Assembly: GCA_963792075.1 (NCBI GenBank)
Contig: CAWBUW010000012.1
Location: 1-64,000 of the forward strand
Reading direction: 5' to 3'
Source of the DNA: CAWBUW01 sp963792075
GTDB lineage: Bacteria; Chloroflexota; Anaerolineae; Anaerolineales; UBA4823
Length of the DNA stretch: 64,000 bases
The position numbers and the translations under genes were made by a program. The notes beneath the pieces are model-generated. The model did no database searches and was not told where the DNA came from. It saw only the letters and a program-made list of their open reading frames with translations. Every line of letters starts with the position of its first letter. Within the stretch, counting starts at the first letter, position 1. Shown here piece by piece: positions 35,367-43,249 of this stretch.

Positions 35367-37460
35367 CTATTTACTGGGAGTAGCAAAGGGATAAATGTGT
35401 CCACTATTTGCCTTCGGATCAGTAAGATTCCCGGTTTTATCAATTTCAAGAATAGAGTAGCCATTTTCTAGAACTGATAGACCCAAAAAACGCTCCAAGG
35501 CATGGGCAAGGGTCCCATCTGGAGGCAATGGCTCAGGAGCAAAATCACTCAAATCCAACGGCAGAAAGTTTATAACTTTCAATGCTTGAGGTCTGGCCCA
35601 AAACATAGATCCGGCAATAAAAACAAAATTGGGTTCGGAAGGGAAATTAACACCTACACTGGCTGCAAGAGAGCGAGTTAGTGTCTCATTACTGCCCCAA
35701 TATATCGAATGATCTAAAACATGTTGTTCTGGACCGATCATTCCAACATCCCTATTTTTTCTAAACTGATCCATTACCGCGTTGACATTTTCTTTTGAAC
35801 CCATCAACTTATGATATATATCTTGCCTCCAAAGTCCTCCATCATCGCGGTGTATCGATTTCTTCGTATGAATTTTCAACAAGTATTGATAGTTCAGCTC
35901 TGAAATCACCCGGAATATTGAAATAAAAGGAGCTAAATCCCGTCCGCGATTCTCGGTCTTCAAGACTCTGGCTGCAGGAAAATTTGAGAATATTTTTTCT
36001 TCAATCCCATCCAACGAATCCGGGATTGAAACATACAGATCGAAATCATCTACATTCTTCAAGTAATCCTTTATTTCCTCAAACAAATCTTCATAAAATA
36101 AATGCAGCACTACTGCAGTATCACTAGATTTTGTTAATTCAAAAAATGGAATGATTCCTTTGGGGCCAATAAATTTTGTTACGGTGGATGAGCGAAGCGC
36201 CTTACTTGTTGCATTCAAATATGCATAACCAAATTTACGGTCTGGTTCTAAATAAGCACCTTCTCCCCATTCATTCCATGCATTTATAAACACAAATCTA
36301 CTGTCCTCCGGATAATAAATAAATTCTTTAATAATGCATTGGCTCAACCATCGTTGATATTGATTAGGTGTTGAATAAATGAATGAATCTCCCTTGCCAG
36401 GCTTTCGTGGTTCATTATCCCACGAAGGGGACACAGATTTAATGACACGATATGCCTTATTAACTGCAGGCTCTATAAACTGCTGCACCATTTTCACAAA
36501 ACTATAAACATTTCCATTATATTGACTATTTAGAATAACCACCTTATCCGTAATCTTATTGTGCTCAATACCATGCGGCGGGAACTCAACCGCGGCGTCA
36601 AACCCAATCGAGTTCGGATCATAGAACCCAAATGCTTGCGCTGCGACTAAGTAAGGATTGCCTAAACCTTGATTAATACAATACTCTCTCCATGAGGCAG
36701 CAGTTTTTCTCGCATCTTTTAAAAGACCCACTCGATACACAACAATTAACGGACGTTCTCCAAATTTTATGTAATTCGGATGTCTTAACAACGGTTCAAG
36801 GTCTTGAATGAATTTGTAATCATTTTCCAGGGAATGATCCTGCCCAATCAAGACATCCTCTTCTCGTCCATCCCATCGTCGCGTCCAGTTTTCGTTAGCC
36901 CAACAGATGCAAAACGGGAAGTCAGTTTTAGGGTCAGAAATGAACTGGTTTAATGGCCCATCCAACAATCTTTTCCCACCAAACCAATAATAATGAAAAC
37001 AGAAACCATAAATACCGTATTTTTTAGCCAACTCTACTTGACGACGTAGCACTTCTGGAAGTCGTAGATCATAGAACCCCAATTCACCCGGTAAATGGGG
37101 TTGATAGTGACCCGCAAACTGAGGAGTAGCTTTAGATACATTCGTCCATTCTGTAAAACCTTTTCCCCAATTTGTATCATTTTCGGGGATTGGGTGATAT
37201 TGCGGCAAGTAGAAGGCAATCAACTTGGCGGGCAATTCCCCTGACGAAAGATCAATTTCTGAAAGGTCTACATATTCCGGCCCCTTTTCACCGCGGGCGG
37301 CCATGAGTAATTGCTCATATATTTCCTGATGATCTGCCCTTTCCCCAGTTTGGACAGGCGCTATTGCTTGGTGCTGAACTTGAGAAGAAGGGATATTTGG
37401 ATTCTGATCGGGCTGGGTTTGTGTCTCGATTGATTGACGAATATAATTCGGGCTTTGCAA
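35367..37460 (-). CDS. WbsX-like and RgpF-like two-domain polysaccharide protein
   Basis: A 697-residue protein with two parts. Residues about 75-420 match the WbsX type (GH99-like barrel): KLIAFYLPQYHPIPENDTNW, HYYWFGGKRLLDGP, CWANENWTRRWDG and NAWNEWGEGAYLEPD. Residues about 440-690 match RgpF: VVLHLFYEDLFEEI, NRGRDLAPF, LLKIHTKKS and FIAGSMFWARPQAL. RgpF-like proteins act in rhamnan-type glycan synthesis. The N-terminal 70 residues are Gln/Pro-rich and low in complexity. The start is probably TTG 37460, weakly supported. A+T-rich, it forms the right part of the island. The next 188 nt downstream, to 35179, hold nothing I can name. Confidence 0.88.
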   Translation of the reverse strand: MQSPNYIRQSIETQTQPDQNPNIPSSQVQHQAIAPVQTGERADHQEIYEQLLMAARGEKGPEYVDLSEIDLSSGELPAKLIAFYLPQYHPIPENDTNWGKGFTEWTNVSKATPQFAGHYQPHLPGELGFYDLRLPEVLRRQVELAKKYGIYGFCFHYYWFGGKRLLDGPLNQFISDPKTDFPFCICWANENWTRRWDGREEDVLIGQDHSLENDYKFIQDLEPLLRHPNYIKFGERPLIVVYRVGLLKDARKTAASWREYCINQGLGNPYLVAAQAFGFYDPNSIGFDAAVEFPPHGIEHNKITDKVVILNSQYNGNVYSFVKMVQQFIEPAVNKAYRVIKSVSPSWDNEPRKPGKGDSFIYSTPNQYQRWLSQCIIKEFIYYPEDSRFVFINAWNEWGEGAYLEPDRKFGYAYLNATSKALRSSTVTKFIGPKGIIPFFELTKSSDTAVVLHLFYEDLFEEIKDYLKNVDDFDLYVSIPDSLDGIEEKIFSNFPAARVLKTENRGRDLAPFISIFRVISELNYQYLLKIHTKKSIHRDDGGLWRQDIYHKLMGSKENVNAVMDQFRKNRDVGMIGPEQHVLDHSIYWGSNETLTRSLAASVGVNFPSEPNFVFIAGSMFWARPQALKVINFLPLDLSDFAPEPLPPDGTLAHALERFLGLSVLENGYSILEIDKTGNLTDPKANSGHIYPFATPSK

Positions 37461-37478
37461 ACCTGAAGAATTCGGAAC

Positions 37479-38909
37479 TCAACTCGTCTTACGAAAAAAA
37501 TTCAAGACACCTTTTGCAGTTCGTTCTCTTTTACTTCCCTTCGGCGCCAGCCATAACCGCAGCCTCCACATCCACAGAATGAGCTTCCAGGCAGTGCTGC
37601 TGTAGATTTCGAGCAGTTTAGAATTAAGATCCTGTAAGATTTGCTCGCGCTGGTTCAGGTGCTCATTCAAACCTGCGAGTTCTTGCTGTAAGCTTGAAAT
37701 TTGCATCCTCAAAGCAGTGATCTTTTGATCCAATTCCACCAGTTGACCTTGCAAGGCCTGGACAGCCCGGTCACGCTCCGCCAGTTGCGCCGGCAGGGCC
37801 TGGGCGGCCTGGTCACGCTCGGCCAGTTGCGCCTGCAGCGCCTGAGCGGCCTGGTCACGCTCGGCCAGTTGCGCCTGCAGCGCCTGGGCAGCCTGATCAC
37901 GCTCTGCCAGTTGCGCCTGCAAGGCCTGGGCAGCCTGATCGCGTTCTGCCAGTTGCGCCTGCGAGGCATGGGCGGCCAGGTCACGTTCTACCAGCAACGC
38001 CTGCAGGGCCTGGGCGGCCTGGTCGCGCTCCGCCAGTTGCGCCTGCAAGACCTGAGCGGCCTGGTCGCGCTCCGCCAGTTGCGCCTGCAAGACCTGAGCG
38101 GCCTGGTCGCGTTCTGCCAGTTGTACCTGGCTGGTTTGTAACTCGGTGCGGACCTGGTCCAAGGCGACTTTTAAATCATATAGGACTTTTTCAGCATCTT
38201 GCTGGCGATATTGTTCTAGCGTGCGTTGTCCCAGGTTTGCAAAGTATTCTCGGAACAAGCGGCGGTGCTCAAAACCCGGCTGCAGCCATTCTAAATCAAA
38301 ACTGCCCTGGCCTCCGGATAGTTGTAGAATTCCTAAGCCGTGCATATGCACGAATTCAAAGTTCAAGGGGTACTGCTGGCAGAGTTCCAGCCAGAAGCGC
38401 CAGACACCAAACTCGCGTTCGCGGACATTGGTGTCATGGAAAATAACCACGGCGTGCGGAGCCAATTTAGGGAGCCAGTTTTCAAAATCGTGTTTCACTG
38501 CCTCGTAAGTATGCAAGCCATCAATGTGTAACAGGTCGATTGAACCATCCGCGAAATATGGCGCTGCTTCATCAAAAGTCATGCGCAGTAAACGGGAAAA
38601 CCCGGCATAGTGGTTTTCATGGAAAGCATTCAAATCATTAAAAACATCATCCGCATAAAAACCGGCGTGCTCATCCCCTCGCCAGGTATCTACAGCGTAA
38701 CAGCGCGTCGGCAGCCTGCCTTCACTTACTGCCTGGCAAAAGGCCAAATAGGAATTTCCGGAATGGGTGCCCAACTCTACGAAAATCGAGGGCCTGACAG
38801 TCTGGACCAACCAGGCCGCAAACGGAATGTGGCCTATCCAGGAATCCGGGAATTCCAAACGCGTTGGACGGAAACGAGCCGCATCGAATAAGGTGGTTAA
38901 ATCCATCAT
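37479..38909 (-). CDS. Methyltransferase with C-terminal repeat coiled coil (possible chain terminator/ruler)
   Basis: A 476-residue protein. Residues about 25-225 form a class I methyltransferase with SIFVELGTHSGNSYLAF (motif I), DLLHIDGLHTYEAVKHDF and VVIFHDTNV, like the CmcI/Methyltransf_24 group. Residues about 261-386 are nine 14-residue repeats (consensus QAQLAERDQAAQAL), two heptads each, predicting a long coiled coil; two degenerate units follow. The tail has SSTAWKLILWMWRLRLWL (about 440-457), amphipathic or membrane-associating. The domain plan recalls WbdD of E. coli O9a, where a methyltransferase caps the chain and a coiled coil sets its length. Adjacent to Wzt/Wzm. The function is inferred. 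Confidence 0.85.
   Translation of the reverse strand: MMDLTTLFDAARFRPTRLEFPDSWIGHIPFAAWLVQTVRPSIFVELGTHSGNSYLAFCQAVSEGRLPTRCYAVDTWRGDEHAGFYADDVFNDLNAFHENHYAGFSRLLRMTFDEAAPYFADGSIDLLHIDGLHTYEAVKHDFENWLPKLAPHAVVIFHDTNVREREFGVWRFWLELCQQYPLNFEFVHMHGLGILQLSGGQGSFDLEWLQPGFEHRRLFREYFANLGQRTLEQYRQQDAEKVLYDLKVALDQVRTELQTSQVQLAERDQAAQVLQAQLAERDQAAQVLQAQLAERDQAAQALQALLVERDLAAHASQAQLAERDQAAQALQAQLAERDQAAQALQAQLAERDQAAQALQAQLAERDQAAQALPAQLAERDRAVQALQGQLVELDQKITALRMQISSLQQELAGLNEHLNQREQILQDLNSKLLEIYSSTAWKLILWMWRLRLWLAPKGSKRERTAKGVLNFFRKTS
37752..38129 (-). repeat. Tandem array of nine 42-bp units inside the methyltransferase gene
   Basis: Nine contiguous 42-bp units encode the 14-residue coiled-coil repeat. 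Seven are nearly identical at DNA level; the unit encoding QALLVERDLAAHAS is diverged. A tenth unit (37710-37751) is degenerate. The array stays in frame, so copy-number change would alter coiled-coil length without breaking the gene. Confidence 0.92.
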
Positions 38910-39011
38910 AAAACCTCAATTATGGGTAATAAGCACGCTCTTGCCCCTTGGAAAACATTGGTAGCAATACCGGTACTAAGTGCCCCAAAATCAATGCCGA
39001 CGCCGGACAGG

Positions 39012-39812
39012 TCAGACTTCCATGAACTTTTCAAACTGTTTGACCACGTCTTCCGCCGGCCCCACCTGAACCACTTTCCCGTGGTCCAGCCAGGCAGCCC
39101 GGCTGCACATCTTTTCGACCATCCCCATGCTGTGGGATACCAGCAGCGTGGTCGCCCCCTGCTCCTGGAACTGGCGGATGCGGGAGGCGCTCTTTTCCTG
39201 GAAGGCGATATCGCCGACGGAGAGCACTTCGTCCACGATCAGGATGTCCGGCATTTCGGCGGTAGCCACCGCAAACCCCAGGCGGGCTAACATGCCCGAA
39301 GAATAGGTGCGCAGCGGCGCTTCAATGAAATCGCGCAGCTCGGCAAAGTCCACGATCTGGTCAAAGCGCTCTTCGATCTGGCGGCGGGTAAAACCCAGCA
39401 GCGAGCCGTTCAAAAAGATGTTTTCGCGCCCGGTCAGCTCGGGGTGGAAGCCGGCGCCCATCGCCAGCAGCGGCGCCACCCGGCCGCGCACGATGACCCG
39501 CCCACGGGTGGGGCGCATCACCCGCGCCACCAGGCGCAGCAGCGTGGTCTTGCCGGCCCCATTGGCGCCGATCAAGCCAAGCACCTCACCCTTACGCACC
39601 TGCAGGCTGACGCTGTCCAGCGCCAGCAGGTCCTCGAACTGGATCCGCCCCTGCACACGGCGGATGGCGAACTCCTTGAAGGTGCGGTAATGCTCGCGCG
39701 GCACGCGGTAGCGGACGGTGACACCGGTCAACGCCACCACATCTTCTCCAGTCGCCTGTGTTTCCTGCGGCGCTGCCGGCGCTGAAATTTCAGGTGCGGT
39801 AGGCAAATTCAT
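39012..39812 (-). CDS. wzt: Polysaccharide ABC exporter ATPase (Wzt/KpsT type, short form)
   Basis: A 266-residue ATPase with Walker A GANGAGKTT (about 84), signature YSSGMLARLGFAVA (about 165), Walker B ILIVDEVLSVGD and switch SHSMGMVEKMC. The Wzt-type features are the N-terminal RYRVPREHYRTFKEF segment and GVAPLL-type RVAPLLAMGAGFHPELTGREN loop. It lacks the C-terminal carbohydrate-binding domain of O9a-type Wzt. It overlaps the wzm gene by 23 nt and forms with it the exporter for the lipid-linked glycan. The 102 nt between it and the downstream methyltransferase contain nothing evident. Confidence 0.94.
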   Translation of the reverse strand: MNLPTAPEISAPAAPQETQATGEDVVALTGVTVRYRVPREHYRTFKEFAIRRVQGRIQFEDLLALDSVSLQVRKGEVLGLIGANGAGKTTLLRLVARVMRPTRGRVIVRGRVAPLLAMGAGFHPELTGRENIFLNGSLLGFTRRQIEERFDQIVDFAELRDFIEAPLRTYSSGMLARLGFAVATAEMPDILIVDEVLSVGDIAFQEKSASRIRQFQEQGATTLLVSHSMGMVEKMCSRAAWLDHGKVVQVGPAEDVVKQFEKFMEV

Positions 39813-40638
39813 CCGATTTTCCTGTAAAAACCAGCCATCCGATCAGGAGCGTCGCGGACGCCAGACCGGCTGAAACCAACCAATCCCCAAACGTGGGCAG
39901 TTGGCCATAAAAGACCAGGCTGCGGAACAATTCCACCAGGTGCACCATTGGGTTGAGCTGCAGCCAGCCTATAATATTAGGGGGCAAGATGTCCAATGGA
40001 TAGATGATAGGGGTCAGGTACAGCCAGGCTGTGAGGATAATGGTGTACATCTCCACCACGTCGGCGAAGTAAATGCCGATGGTCGAGATCAACAAGCCGA
40101 TCCCCAGGCTGAACATGGCGAGCAAGATCATCGCCACAGGAGCGAGGAGGATCGTCGGGTGAAGCGGGAGGCCGATTGCCAGCGTGACCGCAAACAGCGG
40201 CACGAGGGAGAGCACCCAATTGACCAGCCCGGTGCCGATGGCAGAGATGGCGAAAGTGGAGCGGGGGATATAGATGCGCTGCAGCAGGTCTCCGCCCCAC
40301 ACCAGCACGTTGATGGCGTTGGAGCTGGTCTGGGCAAAGAAGGTCCAGGCAATCAAACCGCTCAACACATAGGCCGGATAGCCCACCATCGTCGTTCGAA
40401 AGACCTGGGAAAAGACAATGGACAGCACAATCATCATGCCCAGCGGGTTAAGCATCGTCCAGGCAATGCCCAGCACCGAGCGCTTATAGCGGGCAGTCAT
40501 ATCCCGCTGCACCAGGAATTGGATCAGGTCGCGGTAGCGCCAGGCCTCTTTGATCTCAAGCAGCGGCATCAGGGTGTGCTGTGAGCTGTCATAAACCGGT
40601 TTCTTTTCAAGATCAGGTAGTTTCGTTAGAGTGGTCAC
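39790..40638 (-). CDS. wzm: Polysaccharide ABC exporter permease (Wzm/KpsM type)
   Basis: A 282-residue ABC-2 type permease with six predicted helices. Near the N-terminus it has the coupling helix and RDLIQFLVQRDMTARYKRSVLGIAWTMLNPLG (in part), a signature of TagG/Wzm permeases. It moves lipid-linked polysaccharide across the inner membrane with the Wzt ATPase. The start codon is GTG 40638 with no Shine-Dalgarno sequence; TATGAT lies 8 nt upstream, so a leaderless message is possible. The divergent gap to rmlC holds a 46-nt perfect palindrome. Confidence 0.95.
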   Translation of the reverse strand: MTTLTKLPDLEKKPVYDSSQHTLMPLLEIKEAWRYRDLIQFLVQRDMTARYKRSVLGIAWTMLNPLGMMIVLSIVFSQVFRTTMVGYPAYVLSGLIAWTFFAQTSSNAINVLVWGGDLLQRIYIPRSTFAISAIGTGLVNWVLSLVPLFAVTLAIGLPLHPTILLAPVAMILLAMFSLGIGLLISTIGIYFADVVEMYTIILTAWLYLTPIIYPLDILPPNIIGWLQLNPMVHLVELFRSLVFYGQLPTFGDWLVSAGLASATLLIGWLVFTGKSDEFAYRT

Positions 40639-40701
40639 AGGGCCAAATCATAACATAAAAATGACACAATGTAGTATTATTGGGGGCACGAAAATATTGC
40701 T

Positions 40702-40747
40702 GGTGGTGTGTATGCGGGCGGCGTACGCCGCCCGCATACACACCACC
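40702..40747. repeat. Perfect 46-nt palindrome in the divergent wzm-rmlC gap
   Basis: A perfect 23-bp palindrome around CGTACG with outer GGTGG/CCACC ends. It lies upstream of both divergent genes wzm and rmlC, so it cannot be a terminator for either. It is the longest perfect palindrome in the window. Confidence 0.96.
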
Positions 40748-40778
40748 CAATCCAACAACTTTTGAGCACATCCGTATT

Positions 40779-41327
40779 ATGAAATTTATCCCGACCCATA
40801 TTCCTGAAGTCATCCTGATCGAGCCGCAGGTGCACGGAGATGCACGCGGTTTCTTTATGGAGACCTATCAAAAAGAGCGGTTTGCCGCGGCGGGAATCCC
40901 GGACGCTTTTGTCCAGGACAACCATTCGGGATCCGGCCACGGCATCTTACGCGGCCTGCATTACCAAATCCAGCAACCACAGGGAAAATTGTTCCGGGTA
41001 ATCTCCGGCATGGTTTTCGATGTAGCTGTGGATATCCGCCGCAGCTCGCCGACTTTTGGCCGGTGGGTCGGCAAGATTTTATCGAGTGACAACAAATTGA
41101 TGCTCTGGGTTCCGGCGGGGTTTGCGCACGGTTTTTACGTGATGAGCGACTGGGCCGAGGTGGTCTATAAGACCACGGACTTCTACGCGCCGCAGTGGGA
41201 ACGCAGCCTGCTGTGGAACGATCCCGCCCTGGGCATCGATTGGCCGGCGCCCGAGAATGAGCCCCCCATCCTTTCGGCGAAAGATCGCCAGGGGCTGCTG
41301 CTCAAAGACTGCGAGCTGTTCGCTTAG
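40779..41327 (+). CDS. rfbC: dTDP-4-dehydrorhamnose 3,5-epimerase
   Basis: A 182-residue RmlC cupin. It converts dTDP-4-keto-6-deoxyglucose to the L-lyxo form in dTDP-L-rhamnose synthesis. It contains DARGFFMETYQKERF, FVQDNHSGSGHGILRGLHYQ with the catalytic His, GMVFDVAVDIRRSSPTFG and VPAGFAHGFYV. The start is ATG 40779; the frame is open upstream across the palindrome but that part is unlike the family. No strong Shine-Dalgarno is visible. It is the first gene of rmlC-rmlA-rmlD; rmlB is not in the window. Confidence 0.96.
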   Translation: MKFIPTHIPEVILIEPQVHGDARGFFMETYQKERFAAAGIPDAFVQDNHSGSGHGILRGLHYQIQQPQGKLFRVISGMVFDVAVDIRRSSPTFGRWVGKILSSDNKLMLWVPAGFAHGFYVMSDWAEVVYKTTDFYAPQWERSLLWNDPALGIDWPAPENEPPILSAKDRQGLLLKDCELFA

Positions 41328-41347
41328 AACCCATCCTATAATTTCTA

Positions 41348-41378
41348 TGGGGGTGTGCGGCGGCACCGCACACCCCCA
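41348..41378 (+). repeat. Hairpin between rmlC and rmlA, 13-bp stem
   Basis: Arms 41348-41360 and 41366-41378 pair perfectly around CGGCA; ends are TGGGGG/CCCCCA. It lies 21 nt after the rmlC stop. It is followed by AATATTAAAAG, not by T residues, and may tune rmlA expression. Confidence 0.88.
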
Positions 41379-41406
41379 AATATTAAAAGAACCGAGGAGG
41401 GAATTA

Positions 41407-42282
41407 ATGAAAGGTATCATCTTAGCCGGAGGCAAGGGAACGCGCCTTTACCCATTGACCCTGGGGGTAAGCAAACAAATGCTGCCGGTGTACGATAAAC
41501 CGATGATCTATTTCCCCTTATCGATGTTGATGCTGGCCGGAATCCGGGAAATATTAGTCATCAGCACCCCGGACGATCTGCCAGATTACCAGAGGCTGTT
41601 AGGAGACGGCAGTCAATGGGGCATCCATTTTGAATACGCCCCGCAGGCAGAACCGCGCGGGTTGGCCGAGGCATTTGTCATCGGGCGCGAGTTCATCGGC
41701 GGCAATCCGGTCTGCATGATCCTGGGCGATAACATTTTTTACGGCCACGGATTGCCTGATCTTTTGCGGAGGGCGGCTGCCCTGGCGCATGGGGCGATCA
41801 TATTTGCCTACCCGGTCAGCGACCCAGAACGGTACGGCGTGGTGGAATTCGATCCACAAGGGCTGGCCCTCAGCATCGAAGAAAAGCCTAAAAAACCACG
41901 CTCCCATTACGCCGTGCCCGGCATCTATTTCTACGATAACCAGGTGTCTGAGCTCGCACAAAACCTAAAACCCTCCGCGCGCGGCGAGCTAGAGATCACG
42001 GATTTGAATAACGTGTATCTCTCACGCGGACAACTTCAGGTTATCTCGCTCGGACGAGGCATCGCCTGGCTGGATGCCGGCACCCACGAATCGCTGCTGC
42101 AGGCAGCCAGTTACGTCCATGCAGTCCAGGAAAGACAAGGGATGATGATCTCTTGCCCAGAAGAGATTGCCTTCCGCCTGGGGCTGATCGACGGGGAGAA
42201 ACTCAAAGAAAACGCGATAAAAATGGCCGGAAATTCTTATGGGAGTTATTTGCTCAGGCTCGCCAACGGAGAAATTGACTAA
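41407..42282 (+). CDS. rfbA: Glucose-1-phosphate thymidylyltransferase
   Basis: A 291-residue RmlA that makes dTDP-glucose. It opens with MKGIILAGGKGTRLYPLT, followed by SKQMLPVYDKPMIYFPLS, ILGDNIFYGHGL, PKKPRSHYAVPGIYFYDN and LDAGTHESLLQAA. ATG 41407 has GAGGAGG 6-7 nt upstream. The stop overlaps the rmlD ATG (TAATG). It shares dTDP-rhamnose synthesis with its neighbours. Confidence 0.97.
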   Translation: MKGIILAGGKGTRLYPLTLGVSKQMLPVYDKPMIYFPLSMLMLAGIREILVISTPDDLPDYQRLLGDGSQWGIHFEYAPQAEPRGLAEAFVIGREFIGGNPVCMILGDNIFYGHGLPDLLRRAAALAHGAIIFAYPVSDPERYGVVEFDPQGLALSIEEKPKKPRSHYAVPGIYFYDNQVSELAQNLKPSARGELEITDLNNVYLSRGQLQVISLGRGIAWLDAGTHESLLQAASYVHAVQERQGMMISCPEEIAFRLGLIDGEKLKENAIKMAGNSYGSYLLRLANGEID

Positions 42283-43157
42283 TGCGCATCCTGCTGTTAG
42301 GGAAAATAGGCCAGCTAGGCTGGGAACTTGAACAACGTCTGCCAGCGCATGGGGACCTGGTCGCCTGGGATTACCCGGAGGTTGACTTTACGCGCCCGGA
42401 TGAATTAGCAGAAAAGGTCCGATCTGCAAATGCGCAGATCATTGTCAATGCCGTGGCTTATACCGACGTCGACCGGGCAGAGAGCGAACCAGAGACAGCC
42501 CGCCTGATCAACGCCACCGCGGTGGAAAAATTAGCCCAAATCGCTCAAAAACAAGGGGCGGTGCTCGTCCATTATTCAACCGATTATGTGTTCGACGGTA
42601 AGAAAAACGCTGCATATCTCGAATCAGATCCAACTAACCCGCTCAGCCAGTACGGATTGACAAAATGGCAAGGCGAGCAAGCCATCCTCGCCAGCGGGTG
42701 CGCCCACTGGATCCTGCGCACAAGCTGGCTGTACAGCACCCGGCGGGACAATTTTGTGTTGAAAGTTCTCCAATGGGCCAGAAAATATGCGACCTTAAGG
42801 ATCGTAGCGGATCAAGTCAGCAACCCGACCTGGGCCCACACCCTGGCCGAGGCGACCGGAGCGATCCTGGCCCAGGCAAATAACCATTCCATGCAGTGGT
42901 TGGCAGAACGCAGCGGCATCTATCACGTGGCCGGAGGCGGTTATGCCAGCCGTTACGAATGGGCGCTGGAAATCCTGAAGAACGACCCTCATCCAGAAGA
43001 ACAAATGGCCCGAGAAGTGCTGCCCGCCCAATCCGCAGATTTTCCCACACCCGCGGCGCGGCCGTTATTTTCCGCACTGAACTGTGACAAATTCGAGCAA
43101 ACCACCGGTTTTCAGATACCCTTTTGGAAAGAGGCTCTGCGCCAGGCAATGGGGTGA
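42282..43157 (+). CDS. rfbD: dTDP-4-dehydrorhamnose reductase
   Basis: A 291-residue RmlD that makes dTDP-L-rhamnose by NADPH reduction. It has the Rossmann start MRILLLGKIGQLGWEL, VNAVAYTDVDRAESEPE, YSTDYVFDG, catalytic YGLTKWQGE and LRTSWLYS. The ATG overlaps the rmlA stop by 1 nt. It ends the three-gene rml operon. A 23-bp hairpin separates it from the convergent GT gene. Confidence 0.97.
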   Translation: MRILLLGKIGQLGWELEQRLPAHGDLVAWDYPEVDFTRPDELAEKVRSANAQIIVNAVAYTDVDRAESEPETARLINATAVEKLAQIAQKQGAVLVHYSTDYVFDGKKNAAYLESDPTNPLSQYGLTKWQGEQAILASGCAHWILRTSWLYSTRRDNFVLKVLQWARKYATLRIVADQVSNPTWAHTLAEATGAILAQANNHSMQWLAERSGIYHVAGGGYASRYEWALEILKNDPHPEEQMAREVLPAQSADFPTPAARPLFSALNCDKFEQTTGFQIPFWKEALRQAMG

Positions 43158-43183
43158 TTGGCCTCCACCAGAGGGGGGAATTT

Positions 43184-43232
43184 TTTTGGGGGGGATTGGG
43201 TGCAGCATAGCTGCACCCAATCCCCCCCAAAA
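43184..43232. repeat. Perfect hairpin between convergent genes, 23-bp stem, ATA loop
   Basis: Arms 43184-43206 and 43210-43232 are perfect complements around ATA, with seven-G/seven-C runs and centre GC-ATA-GC. It lies between convergent rmlD and the GT2-GT4 gene. Both outer flanks are T-then-stem-then-A, so no U-tract follows the stem in either transcript. It may still halt transcription in both directions by another mechanism. Confidence 0.96.
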
Positions 43233-43249
43233 CCCCCAGTACACTAAAA

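Noticed and set aside
35228..35464. A 78-codon minus-strand frame after the WbsX/RgpF gene
   Set aside because: It overlaps the end of that gene in another frame and has no ribosome-binding site or recognisable sequence.
37752..38129. CRISPR array
   Set aside because: The 42-bp units are contiguous, without spacers, and encode an in-frame coiled coil.
37701..38141. Plus-strand open frame with a Leu/Gly/Gln repeat
   Set aside because: It is the antisense reading of the 42-bp array; any repeat array stays open in several frames.
39901..40584. A 227-codon plus-strand open frame rich in Gln, His and Asp
   Set aside because: It is antisense to wzm; the odd composition is what an antisense reading of transmembrane codons gives.
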